From: Opitutia bacterium
GTDB lineage: Bacteria; Verrucomicrobiota; Verrucomicrobiia; Opitutales; Coraliomargaritaceae
Reading direction: 5' to 3'
Length of the DNA: 19,637 nucleotides
Assembly: GCA_018663485.1 (NCBI GenBank)
Contig: JABJQI010000007.1
Span: 1 to 19,637 of the forward strand
Shown here: in pieces, positions 1-7,285 of the stretch
Layout: every line of letters begins with the position of its first letter
Position numbering within the stretch: position 1 is the first letter of the stretch
Translations under genes and position numbers: made by a program
The notes under the pieces: model-generated
Databases searched by the model: none
What the model was told of the DNA's origin: nothing
The model's input: only the letters and a program-made list of their open reading frames with translations

Positions 1-170
1 AGACCAAAGGATGCAGCCATCACTTTCATGAAGTGACGACGGTTGACACCTTCCATATCGGAAGCGCCGGCGGGGAATTCGCGCTCGACCCAATCTGTAA
101 ATGCGGGAGTTTCCGCTAGATCGTCGAGGCTTTTCCAGTAACGTGGGCCTGAGAATTCAGTGTTCTTCAT
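1..170 (-). CDS. actB: ActB, iron-sulfur/molybdopterin-like subunit of alternative complex III (N-terminal 56 codons only)
   Basis: This is the start of a minus-strand gene cut by the left edge of the window. The 56 visible codons begin MKNTEFSGPRYWKSLDDLAE and reach a Tat-like signal around residues 44-56 (GVNRRHFMKVMAASFGL, with the RR pair). The opening (WKSLDDLAETPAF..., then an EFP segment and the NRRxFMK signal) is characteristic of ActB of alternative complex III, the Tat-variant molybdopterin-oxidoreductase-like subunit that carries the Fe-S clusters on the periplasmic face. It begins 17 bases after the actA stop, so the two are almost certainly one operon. ActA passes electrons between quinol and ActB/ActE in this complex. 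Only the N-terminus is visible, so the cluster-binding cysteines cannot be checked. Confidence 0.85.
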   Translation of the reverse strand, partial: MKNTEFSGPRYWKSLDDLAETPAFTDWVEREFPAGASDMEGVNRRHFMKVMAASFG

Positions 171-187
171 TATCTAAAAGGGTGCGA

Positions 188-841
188 TTAACGGTGGCAG
201 CCTGAGCAGCTTTGCGGAGGATTGACCTTCCAGTCGTGAACGAAGCCAACAGCTTCTTTTTGAAATGCCTCGGTATCGGGACGTTCCCAATCAAGATTGT
301 AAACTTCCTCGATTGGCCGAATGCTGTCTTCAGGGTTACGGTGACAGTCTAAGCAGAAACTCATGCTGAATGACTTCGCATGCTGGACCACTTCCATTTC
401 GTCCACACGGCCATGACACTCAACGCAGCTGATTCCGCGATTTACGTGCACCGAGTGATTAAAGTAAACGTAGTCAGGTGTCTTATGGACGCGGACCCAA
501 GGGATCGGCTCACCAGACTCATAGCTCTCACGCACTGGCGCCAATATCGGATCATCTTTACGCACCATGCTATGGCAAGTCATGCACACATTAGTGGCCG
601 GCACGTTGGAGTGCTCGGAACGGTCTACAAATGTATGACAGTATCGGCAATCTAACTCAAGCTGCCCGGCGTGCAACGCGTGACTAAAAGGCACAGGTTG
701 CGTCGGCGCGTAGCCTACTCGAGTATACTTGGGAGTTGCATAGTAAGTAATCCCAAGAGTGACGGCTGTCACTGTTAGGACTAGTGCTACGATTACTTTA
801 ATAGGGATCGTGTTGACCCACCGAGGAAATACGTTCGCCAT
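188..841 (-). CDS. actA: ActA, pentaheme cytochrome c subunit of alternative complex III
   Basis: The 217-residue product has an N-terminal membrane anchor (about residues 13-34) and five CxxCH heme c sites: CRYCH 65-69, CMTCH 86-90, CVECH 139-143, CLDCH 163-167 and CSGCH 212-216, the last ending one residue before the C-terminus. Five hemes, a single N-terminal helix and a position directly before actB match ActA of alternative complex III, the quinol:electron-acceptor oxidoreductase that replaces the bc1 complex in many Bacteroidota, Verrucomicrobiota and others. The remaining hemes and domain are periplasmic. Extra histidines (for example H54, H57, H129, H132, H154) are available as distal heme ligands. 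The start at 841 places the anchor correctly. A small Tat-like peptide gene ends 32 bases upstream and probably shares the transcript. Confidence 0.92.
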   Translation of the reverse strand: MANVFPRWVNTIPIKVIVALVLTVTAVTLGITYYATPKYTRVGYAPTQPVPFSHALHAGQLELDCRYCHTFVDRSEHSNVPATNVCMTCHSMVRKDDPILAPVRESYESGEPIPWVRVHKTPDYVYFNHSVHVNRGISCVECHGRVDEMEVVQHAKSFSMSFCLDCHRNPEDSIRPIEEVYNLDWERPDTEAFQKEAVGFVHDWKVNPPQSCSGCHR

Positions 842-873
842 CGATTATATGGTAAAAAGTTTAACCGTCTAAA

Positions 874-1071
874 TTAGACGATTTTACGCTCAACTGCTCC
901 CTTAGCAGATCGAATCCGAGACATCGCACGCGGCGGCGCAGAAGAGGCAAGATTATAGGATTCAGGCTTTGATGCAGAGCTGGCTGATCGAGTCAGCGCA
1001 AACGTCCCAGCAAATGCAAGACCTGCTCGTTTCAAAAATCCTTTGCGTGTAGTAGTTTTTTCGCTGTTCAT
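874..1071 (-). CDS. Small protein with a Tat-like N-terminus, first gene of the ACIII operon
   Basis: This encodes a 65-residue product. Residues 6-30 look like a Tat signal: polar TTTRKGFLKRAG, a short hydrophobic stretch (GLAFAGTFAL), then an SASSASK region. The motif has RK in place of the usual RR. The rest (about 35 residues) is polar, rich in Ser, Ala, Arg and Lys, and has no cysteine or other obvious cofactor ligand. It is in the same orientation as actA and 32 bases upstream of it, so co-transcription is likely. Small Tat-signal peptides are known next to formate dehydrogenase operons (the TIGR02811-type class), which is the nearest analogy I know; homology is not shown. A role in maturing or anchoring the complex is conjecture. 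An overlapping frame at 962-1147 was judged a shadow. Confidence 0.55.
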   Translation of the reverse strand: MNSEKTTTRKGFLKRAGLAFAGTFALTRSASSASKPESYNLASSAPPRAMSRIRSAKGAVERKIV

Positions 1072-1438
1072 CAGAGTTAAAGCGGTCTGTTAAAAGTGCG
1101 CCGAATTGGCATGGCAACCGTTTTTTATCAGCAAATTCAATTCGCATAAAAATAAACGGCTAAACAGTTAAGTATTAAGAGTGATAAATATTAAGTAGAC
1201 TAGATCTAAGCAAATCGTGCGCAGACTAGCGTTACAAAACCCAAATCACTAGGGGGAATTATTTTTTGTAGCAATGACATGTTACCGAACCAATGCATCA
1301 ATTAGCAAAACAGATACTAGTGATTAATTTTTATTATACTGCTAATGCGAAAACTATTCACAGGCTCAACCATTCTCTAAAACAATAAATGCTAAATTCA
1401 GGCTTCTCACTTTCAGAATCTCACACATAACTATTTAC
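1072..1438. other. Divergent intergenic region between the ACIII operon and the 161-residue protein gene
   Basis: This 367-base AT-rich stretch separates two divergent transcription units, so it should hold both promoters. I see no gene in it. A TATACT box at 1335-1340 could be the -10 element for the plus-strand gene, but no good -35 hexamer lies at the right distance. A perfect 9-base inverted repeat (AATCACTAG at 1244-1252, CTAGTGATT at 1317-1325) encloses 64 bases just upstream of that box and may be a pair of regulator half-sites, or chance. Confidence 0.4.
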
Positions 1439-1924
1439 ATGAGTGGCATAAAAAAAGCGAACACAAGACAAGGCACCCCGGGAAAATACGTCGCCCTCGG
1501 CCTTTTTATATTTACCGCGATCGTCGGCAGCCTCTTTATTTACCTAGGCCCCAAGGCGACCGAGAAGACTCCAGGAATCCTCCATGTTGGCATCCGCTTC
1601 GCCAACGAGCATATGGTCGAATTTACCCAGTACAGCAAAACTGGACCTGGCGCGCAGATTGAATTTATTGCCGCCGACGGCAGCATCCACCATTCTGTCG
1701 AGCGTCTAGCAATGGGCCGCAACTTAGTGCCGATTAATAATCTATCCGATGGCCTCTATACCGTTCGACTCAGCTCCGCAGACTATATTAGCGTCGACAT
1801 GCCAATGATTGCAGAAGGCCGAATGCTCAATCCGCCAGAAAACGCACAATTCTCGCAGGACACCCACGCCGACTACAACATGATCGGTGTGCGCTTTAAG
1901 CCGAAGGTCGGCCGCAGAAAATAG
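1439..1924 (+). CDS. Membrane-anchored periplasmic protein of unknown function
   Basis: The 161-residue product has a short basic N-terminus, one hydrophobic helix (about residues 17-36, YVALGLFIFTAIVGSLFIYL) and a periplasmic domain of about 120 residues. That domain reads as beta-rich: a hydrophobic/polar alternation and a DGLYTVRL turn-strand like those in small Ig- or Fn3-like sandwiches. No cysteine, catalytic motif or lipobox is visible. It is transcribed away from the ACIII operon and has no close downstream partner. The leader (about 35 bases) is rich in C, T and A, with no Shine-Dalgarno sequence. I do not recognise the family. A FixH-like or respiratory accessory role is possible from the position alone, and this is weak. 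Confidence 0.7.
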   Translation: MSGIKKANTRQGTPGKYVALGLFIFTAIVGSLFIYLGPKATEKTPGILHVGIRFANEHMVEFTQYSKTGPGAQIEFIAADGSIHHSVERLAMGRNLVPINNLSDGLYTVRLSSADYISVDMPMIAEGRMLNPPENAQFSQDTHADYNMIGVRFKPKVGRRK

Positions 1925-2406
1925 GTATCGCTCTGGTCCAACAGGCGCACTGTCAGTCAACTGCCCCTCAGACCGCCGAAAATCATTTAGCACTCGTCAC
2001 AAAACCCGCCATGACTTGCGTCGACGGTTATATGCATGGGCAAATGCTTCATTACCTAATGACGCGAGAACCCTATGCTGCTTGGCAATAGCTGACTAAT
2101 AGTTGCGCGGCAGACTATTGCATAAACGGTGTACACCACTAAGCGCCTAACTGTGCTCTAAAAGTAGGCGACGATTGCCACGATCCAGACCGCCATGAGC
2201 TGAAAGTGACTTTGAATCTGCTGCTCCCTCTCCCACCGGCGCGGGGCTGCCTCTCTTTTGACAGCAGTGCTGTTCAAGCCGTTCAAAGGCAAAGCACTTA
2301 GAAAACGAATAGCAGGTATTCGAACAAGCGCAGCCGCGCTTTTATTTGGTTCATCGTCGATTAGCGGGAAAGGCATAGATGAACGGTGGCTTTGCTTCTG
2401 GCTCTT

Positions 2407-2536
2407 GGGAGGGACGACCTCCGTGTCGTCCGGTACCCATGCGGGAGAGGCTGACACGACTAACAGCGCATAGAGAATCTTGGATTTTCATATTATTTCT
2501 AAACTGCTGGCGATCGACACGGAGGTCGACCCTCCC
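2407..2536. repeat. REPIN-like element: two inverted hairpin (REP) repeats
   Basis: The left arm (2407-2432) and the reverse complement of the right arm (2511-2536) agree at 23 of 26 positions. Each arm starts with GGGAG and then folds into a 7-bp stem around a six-base loop, CTCCGT (left stem GGACGAC/GTCGTCC at 2412-2418 and 2425-2431). The three differences all keep the stem: one A-T pair is replaced by T-A, and one G-C pair becomes a G-T wobble. A 5' tetranucleotide followed by a short hairpin, present as an inverted pair about 78 bases apart, is the architecture of REP doublets mobilised by RAYT (TnpA_REP) transposases. No RAYT gene lies in this window. Confidence 0.72.
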
Positions 2537-2685
2537 CAACAGAATAGGCGCAACATAAGGCTCAGAGTGGTATTTTCCCGGTAAATGACGATGAACCTTT
2601 TATTTCTCCGGCATGTCACCTTCTTCCAAGCTGCCAAAGTATAGCTTATTCGAATCAATTTTTCGCTAAATCATCGATTTCGAGC

Positions 2686-2691
2686 TATAAT
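2686..2691 (+). promoter_or_regulatory. Candidate -10 box very close to the phosphatase start codon
   Basis: A perfect TATAAT at 2686-2691 ends 12 bases before the ATG at 2704. Initiation about seven bases downstream would give a leader of only a few bases. No good -35 hexamer is visible at 16-18 bases, so this may be chance in an AT-rich stretch. Confidence 0.3.
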
Positions 2692-2703
2692 TAACTAGTT
2701 CAA

Positions 2704-4803
2704 ATGAATTTTCGAATCCGCTCAAAGTTTATCGGAATCCTGGTCATCGCTTCGCTCTTACCCTTAGGCATCGCGCTGATTGCCTTTCGTTGGTTTGGCG
2801 AGCACTACAGTCGTCAATCCGAGGGTATTCGTTTTAAAGACGCTGCGACGCATTTTTCCGAGTCGATGACGCATTCTTTAACCAGCGAGATTAAGCTCTT
2901 CAATCAATGGTGCGTGCTTAGTTCAATTGCGTCGGCCGTTGATCTTGATCAGGCAGAACTGCCTGCCCTGAAAGAGGCTGAACACAACGCGATTCAAGCT
3001 ACCGAAGCACTTTGGCCCACGCTCAGTAACGATAGCCCACGCTTACAGGCGCTGCTACAAAATGAGCTAGCACTTCAGATGCAGGCATTCATGAGAAAGA
3101 ACCCATATTTTGCTGAGATCTTCATCACTGACAAAATGGGGCGCTTGATCGCTGCAACACAAAAAACCAGTGACTATTGGCAAGCTGACGAAGCATGGTG
3201 GCAAGCCGCGATACTTTTGGATGAACACATGCTCAATCTCGAAGGTCTAAATTATGATGAAAGTGCACAGGTTTACTCGATCGACATCACCCTGCCCTTG
3301 TACCAAACAACCGCAACAGGCCGTGAGATCGTCGGTGTCATTAAGGCAGTGCTGGATGCCTCACCAATTTTTTATGATTCTCCACTCTCAGACGTTCAGG
3401 ATCTCCCCACTCAGGAAGTGGTCCTCAATAGCGGGCAAGTGCTCGTCAATATTCAAAATAATCAAATCGCACCACTGACCAAGCAGATAAACCCTAAGGC
3501 AGCTGCTCGACTAAGTGGCAAAAAGGCTGGCTGGGCACTTGAATACGTCGACCACGACGAACCATCGGTCATTGGCTTCGCACCGATCCACTTGCATCTA
3601 CACGGCAGCGATCTACAAGTTTACGGCCTGCGACCAATGTGGGCGGTAATATATCGAGATGATGCTTTAGTTATGGCCCCGGTGAATCGTCGAGTCCGCC
3701 AGATCACTCAGATCGGCATACTACTAGTTGGTATTTTTGCTTGGACGGGTTACGCCGTCGCCTCTCGTAAGATTATTCAACCAATCACTAAGCTGCGCTT
3801 AGCCTCTGAGGCCGTTTCACGAACGGTGCGCTTAGAAGAGGAACCCAAACGTCGTTCCAAAAAGCAGGCAGCCTTGGAATCTTCCATGCTACTCAAAGAA
3901 GTTCGCTCAATTCAAACTAAGGATGAGATCGAGCAGCTTGCTCAGCAATTTGCTTTCATGGGCCAACGTATCTTAGGCTACCAGGAAAAACTGGAATATG
4001 AGATCGCACTGAAAACCGATGAAATTGAAAGTGATCTCGAATTTGCACGCGAGTTTCAAGTTAAACTGATGCCACAAAATTACCCACATGTCCAGTCGCC
4101 GGTCAAAAATGACATGATGGGATTGGACTTTAATCACATTTATAAGCCTGCCAGCTCTGTCAGCGGAGACTTCTTTGACGTTCTAAAACTCAGTAATTCG
4201 ACCGTCGGTATTTTCATTGCCGATGTGATGGGGCACGGTGTGCGTTCCGCCCTAGTCACTGCTATTCTAACTACATTAATACACAATCTTAAAAGTCATG
4301 CCGATCAACCAGCAGATTTTTTACAGCTGCTGAATTCGCATTTTTATAAAATAATATACGATTCTGGAGAGCTCATTTTCGCTTCCGCCTTTTATCTCGT
4401 GCTAGATTTAGAAAACAAAACCGCTCGCTATGCATCAGCTGGCCACCCGTCTCCACTACTGGTGGATCGTCGCGATGGCAGGGTCGTACCGTTGACTCCG
4501 CATCTCTCTAACAATCCTGCACTCGGCCTGTTTCCCGAAAGTGATTACCAAACCTTCAGCCGCGCGACCAATCCACACGACTTGTTTCTCATGTTTACTG
4601 ATGGCGTTTTCGAATGTTCCAATAGCGATGATGTCGAGTTCGGCCAAGCACGCCTTAAACAGCTGGTGGAAGCCAATCAATCCACCGACTTACACACCTT
4701 AATGGCTCTGATCGCCAGCACCATCAAACAGTATTCCGAACCACATGGACTCGACGATGATGTCTGCCTAGTCGGTGTTGAATTCCTTGAACGCAACGGA
4801 TAA
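2704..4803 (+). CDS. Membrane sensor-HAMP-SpoIIE (PP2C-type) serine phosphatase, RsbU-like
   Basis: The 699-residue product is a one-component sensor with a phosphatase output. A first membrane helix lies at about 8-29. An extracytoplasmic domain spans about 30-330; its stretch FITDKMGRLIAATQKTSDYW followed by WW is typical of double-Cache sensors. A second helix is at about 334-353, then a HAMP domain (IIQPITKLRLASEAVS), a helical linker to about 450, and a SpoIIE/PP2C domain to the end. Metal-binding acidic residues are in place: SVSGDFFDV (D489, D492), IADVMGHG (D507), MFTDGVFE (D633) and GLDDDV (D684-686). Such proteins dephosphorylate an anti-sigma-factor antagonist in partner-switching stress responses. 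No STAS antagonist or anti-sigma kinase is adjacent, so the target lies elsewhere. It appears monocistronic. Confidence 0.93.
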   Translation: MNFRIRSKFIGILVIASLLPLGIALIAFRWFGEHYSRQSEGIRFKDAATHFSESMTHSLTSEIKLFNQWCVLSSIASAVDLDQAELPALKEAEHNAIQATEALWPTLSNDSPRLQALLQNELALQMQAFMRKNPYFAEIFITDKMGRLIAATQKTSDYWQADEAWWQAAILLDEHMLNLEGLNYDESAQVYSIDITLPLYQTTATGREIVGVIKAVLDASPIFYDSPLSDVQDLPTQEVVLNSGQVLVNIQNNQIAPLTKQINPKAAARLSGKKAGWALEYVDHDEPSVIGFAPIHLHLHGSDLQVYGLRPMWAVIYRDDALVMAPVNRRVRQITQIGILLVGIFAWTGYAVASRKIIQPITKLRLASEAVSRTVRLEEEPKRRSKKQAALESSMLLKEVRSIQTKDEIEQLAQQFAFMGQRILGYQEKLEYEIALKTDEIESDLEFAREFQVKLMPQNYPHVQSPVKNDMMGLDFNHIYKPASSVSGDFFDVLKLSNSTVGIFIADVMGHGVRSALVTAILTTLIHNLKSHADQPADFLQLLNSHFYKIIYDSGELIFASAFYLVLDLENKTARYASAGHPSPLLVDRRDGRVVPLTPHLSNNPALGLFPESDYQTFSRATNPHDLFLMFTDGVFECSNSDDVEFGQARLKQLVEANQSTDLHTLMALIASTIKQYSEPHGLDDDVCLVGVEFLERNG

Positions 4804-5064
4804 AGCCATCGGCATTTCCTGTTTACTAGGCACAGTACCATCAAGTTTACCACGACCTGTCGGCTGAGCAGAAACACGAACTAACGCGTATCGACCGATT
4901 AAGTCTTCAGCCCTAACCTAGCTCTACGTTTAGAATTAAACCTGCAACAACATGCTGACAGCAGCTGACGCCAATTTGCCAAACATCACAACTGATCTGC
5001 CCGTGTCTAAGATTATGAATTTACCATTCGACCTTCGCCGTTCAATGTTCAGCGTACAGCCTTC

Positions 5065-5928
5065 ATGATCACTTCTATCCTCACTCATCCGGGCGGTGCA
5101 CATAAAGACGAATTCTTAGCCTGTGCTGTGCTACTCACTCTAGCACCGGTCGCGATCCAACGTCGCGAACCGACTGATGCCGACCTCGCAGACACATCCA
5201 TCGCCGTGCTCGACGTCGGCGGCGAGCATGCTCCCGAGCGCAACAACTTCGACCACCATCAATTCCCGCGTGATATGGTCCCGACTTGCGCACTTTCACT
5301 GGTACTTCAGCACATCGGCCTTTACCAAGATGCGCGCGAGTTCTGCAGTTGGCTTGAAGTCGCCGAATGGTTCGATTGCCGCGGACCTAACGACACCGCC
5401 GAATGGCTTGGCATGGACCGTGAAACTATTGGCAAACTGAACTCCCCGCTCGACATTACAATCCTCCGCCGCTTCGCCAGCCAAACGGAGCATAAGCCAG
5501 GTCAGCCGATCTGGGAGATCATGCGTATGATCGGTCAAGACTTGGTTGATTTTGTAACAGGCCTCCGCGCGCGGCTCAACTTTGTCGCTCAGCATGCCGA
5601 AGTTTGGACGCTGGGCGCTGCTGACGACACATTCAAAGTTCTATTCATGCCCCGTACAGAACCGATACCAGATGAGGCTTCGGCAGGACTGGGCGGTCAC
5701 GTCATCGCCCTCGGCCTCGAACAACAAGTGCTCGCACTGATCTACCCAGACAGTCGCGGCGAAGGCTACGGCATGCGCCGTTTCAACGACGATCAACGGA
5801 TGGACTTCAGCCCACTCGAAACGGAAAAAGACGTGCATTTCGCACACGCCCGCGGATTTATTGCCAAGACCTCGAGTACCGATGTCGAGCGCTTAAAAGT
5901 CCTAGTCAAGACTGCCTATATCGGCTAA
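5065..5928 (+). CDS. MYG1 family DHH-superfamily phosphoesterase/exonuclease
   Basis: The 287-residue product matches the MYG1 (UPF0160) family from end to end. The N-terminal metal-binding motif is THPGGAHKDEFLAC (residues 7-20; H8, H13 and D15 are likely ligands). The DHH signature sits in DVGGEHAPERNNFDHHQ (D63-H64-H65). The C-terminal motif is HFAHARGFIAKTSS near residues 259-272, where the family has FxHxxGFIG. Eukaryotic MYG1 is a 3'-5' RNA exonuclease of nucleus and mitochondria; the bacterial members are little studied, so RNA turnover here is by homology. The ATG at 5065 places the metal motif at its usual distance from the N-terminus. No Shine-Dalgarno is present. Its ATGA overlaps the stop of a 38-codon upstream open frame (4952-5068). 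Confidence 0.9.
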   Translation: MITSILTHPGGAHKDEFLACAVLLTLAPVAIQRREPTDADLADTSIAVLDVGGEHAPERNNFDHHQFPRDMVPTCALSLVLQHIGLYQDAREFCSWLEVAEWFDCRGPNDTAEWLGMDRETIGKLNSPLDITILRRFASQTEHKPGQPIWEIMRMIGQDLVDFVTGLRARLNFVAQHAEVWTLGAADDTFKVLFMPRTEPIPDEASAGLGGHVIALGLEQQVLALIYPDSRGEGYGMRRFNDDQRMDFSPLETEKDVHFAHARGFIAKTSSTDVERLKVLVKTAYIG

Positions 5929-6318
5929 ACTAGGCGATGTATTAGAATCCGACGATAGCATGTTCTATCACATAAAAGTACTACAGCGACCAAACCCTGC
6001 AGTTGGGTCTCTTTAGTCTGAGAGTTAACAAAGCATTCAGTTGCAGCTTCAATTGCAGAGATATGATGCCAGCTTTTAATATATAACTCGGTCTGATCAT
6101 ATGGGGAGTCCCTACAGTCAGCAGGTCGAGCTACCAAAGGAAGTTGCGAGAATCATACATCCAAAAACATAACTGAGTCTATTGCCGAGAATAATACGGT
6201 CACCACCATCTTGGTCCCACCGCCAGAATACCATTGACGTGCATTAGAATTCCTCCCCAGTTCGGGTAACACAAAAAATGTATCGCCCACAACCATGTTC
6301 CCAGGCTAAAACTAATAT
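5929..6318. other. Intergenic region without a supported gene
   Basis: This stretch of 390 bases lies between the MYG1-like and yicC genes, both on the plus strand. A 70-codon minus-strand frame at 5925-6137 begins at TTG, with no Shine-Dalgarno and no recognisable family, so it was not called. The repeated words around TGCAG/CTGCA at about 5995-6060 form no strong hairpin. No terminator with a T-run is seen after the MYG1 gene. The promoter of yicC presumably lies here but cannot be assigned. Confidence 0.4.
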
Positions 6319-7200
6319 ATGAAAAGTATGACTGGATATGGCCGTGGCTCTGCGGATGCCGTTAAACATAATGTGCGAATCGAAGTCGAGATAACTTCGG
6401 TAAACCGTAAAACTCTAGATGCTCAGGTCTCCTGTCCTCGTGAATGGAATGGGCTCGACCAACAATGCAACGATTGGCTCAAAGACGCTTTTCAGCGCGG
6501 TCGCGTAAACATTCAAATTAAGGCAGAGACGACCGAGGGCGCACAGTCTGGTTTGGCATGGAGTGCCCAAAGCATGAGCGAAAGCTTGGATCGACTGCGC
6601 AGCTTCGCTGAAAGCCAGAATATCCCCTTTGTTGTCGATAGTCACGTATTACTCGATCTAGCAAAAACGCTTAAAGACAGCTCTGCACTCCCAGACTGGC
6701 GCGAAATTGAATCCTCAATCAAAGCAGCGTTTGATAATGCGCTCGCAGATATCGATATCATGCGAGTCAACGAGGGAAACACACTCGCACAAGACTTACG
6801 AAAGCGTATCCAAGAGCTCGATACCATTCGTCAGCTAATTGCAAAACATGCAGAGAACACAGTCGCGACCTATCGCGATGCTCTGATGAATCGACTCAAG
6901 CAACTAAAGCTCGAACTAGACATAAATGATGAACGTGTGCTCAAGGAACTAGCGATTTTCGCCGACCGCTCGGACATTAGCGAAGAACTCACACGCCTAA
7001 GTAGCCACTTCGAGCAATTCAACGAATTTATTGATACTAACGAAGCGACCGGTCGAAAAATGGATTTCCTCTGTCAGGAAATACACCGAGAATTCAATAC
7101 CACAGGCAGCAAGTCATCTCCGATCGAGATTACCCGCGCCGTGATCGAAGGTAAAAATGGCCTCGAACGCATTCGTGAACAGGTTCAAAATGTCGAATGA
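6319..7200 (+). CDS. yicC: YicC family endoribonuclease
   Basis: The 293-residue product is close to the 287 of E. coli YicC. It opens with the family signature MKSMTGYGRG and keeps a basic, beta-rich N-terminal half with VEITSVNRKTLD (the family's ExxSVNhRxLD). The C-terminal DUF1732 part carries KMDFLCQEIHREFNTTGSKS near residues 247-266 and ends EGKNGLERIREQVQNVE. YicC proteins are oligomeric RNases; E. coli YicC takes part in small-RNA (RyhB) decay. In many genomes yicC precedes gmk and rpoZ, but here the next gene is pyrD in convergent orientation, so that cluster is broken. The start at 6319 fits the usual N-terminus. An ATG at 6328 (MTGYG) is the only near alternative. Confidence 0.95.
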   Translation: MKSMTGYGRGSADAVKHNVRIEVEITSVNRKTLDAQVSCPREWNGLDQQCNDWLKDAFQRGRVNIQIKAETTEGAQSGLAWSAQSMSESLDRLRSFAESQNIPFVVDSHVLLDLAKTLKDSSALPDWREIESSIKAAFDNALADIDIMRVNEGNTLAQDLRKRIQELDTIRQLIAKHAENTVATYRDALMNRLKQLKLELDINDERVLKELAIFADRSDISEELTRLSSHFEQFNEFIDTNEATGRKMDFLCQEIHREFNTTGSKSSPIEITRAVIEGKNGLERIREQVQNVE

Positions 7201-7285
7201 TCCAGACTAGCCCACAATTTGCGGATCTCACCACTGCGATAAGCTCCAGACATGCATCGATTGAGAGCATAAGGCTCCAGCTTGC

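Larger units (their letters stand above)
1925..2703. other. Long gene-poor intergenic region
   Basis: This stretch of 779 bases has no gene I can support. Open frames on both strands (for example minus 2158-2457 and plus 2258-2473) have low-complexity or biased translations and overlap one another. A 57-codon open stretch after the preceding stop (about 1908-2087) translates plausibly but has no convincing start. The clear structure is the inverted pair of hairpin repeats at 2407-2536, described separately. A TATAAT box lies near the right end, close to the next gene. The length and the mobile repeat suggest decayed or non-coding DNA. Confidence 0.5.

Noticed and set aside
380..655. 91-codon plus-strand frame inside actA
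   Set aside because: Antisense shadow of a gene with five heme motifs; no start signal or motif of its own.
962..1147. 61-codon minus-strand frame overlapping the Tat-like peptide
   Set aside because: Different frame with no signal sequence; the 874-1071 frame has the coherent Tat-like N-terminus.
1887..2099. 70-codon plus frame across the end of the anchored-protein gene
   Set aside because: Basic, low-complexity translation overlapping a better gene. A second frame (about 1908-2087) reads more naturally but has no plausible start codon or initiation signal.
2158..2539. Overlapping frames of 60-100 codons on both strands around the hairpin repeats
   Set aside because: They are created by the repeat and by GC-rich words; several compete for the same DNA and none has a start signal.
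5925..6137. 70-codon minus-strand frame
   Set aside because: Starts at TTG with no ribosome site, lies downstream of nothing on its strand, and shows no recognisable motif. It could be a gene remnant but is not supportable.
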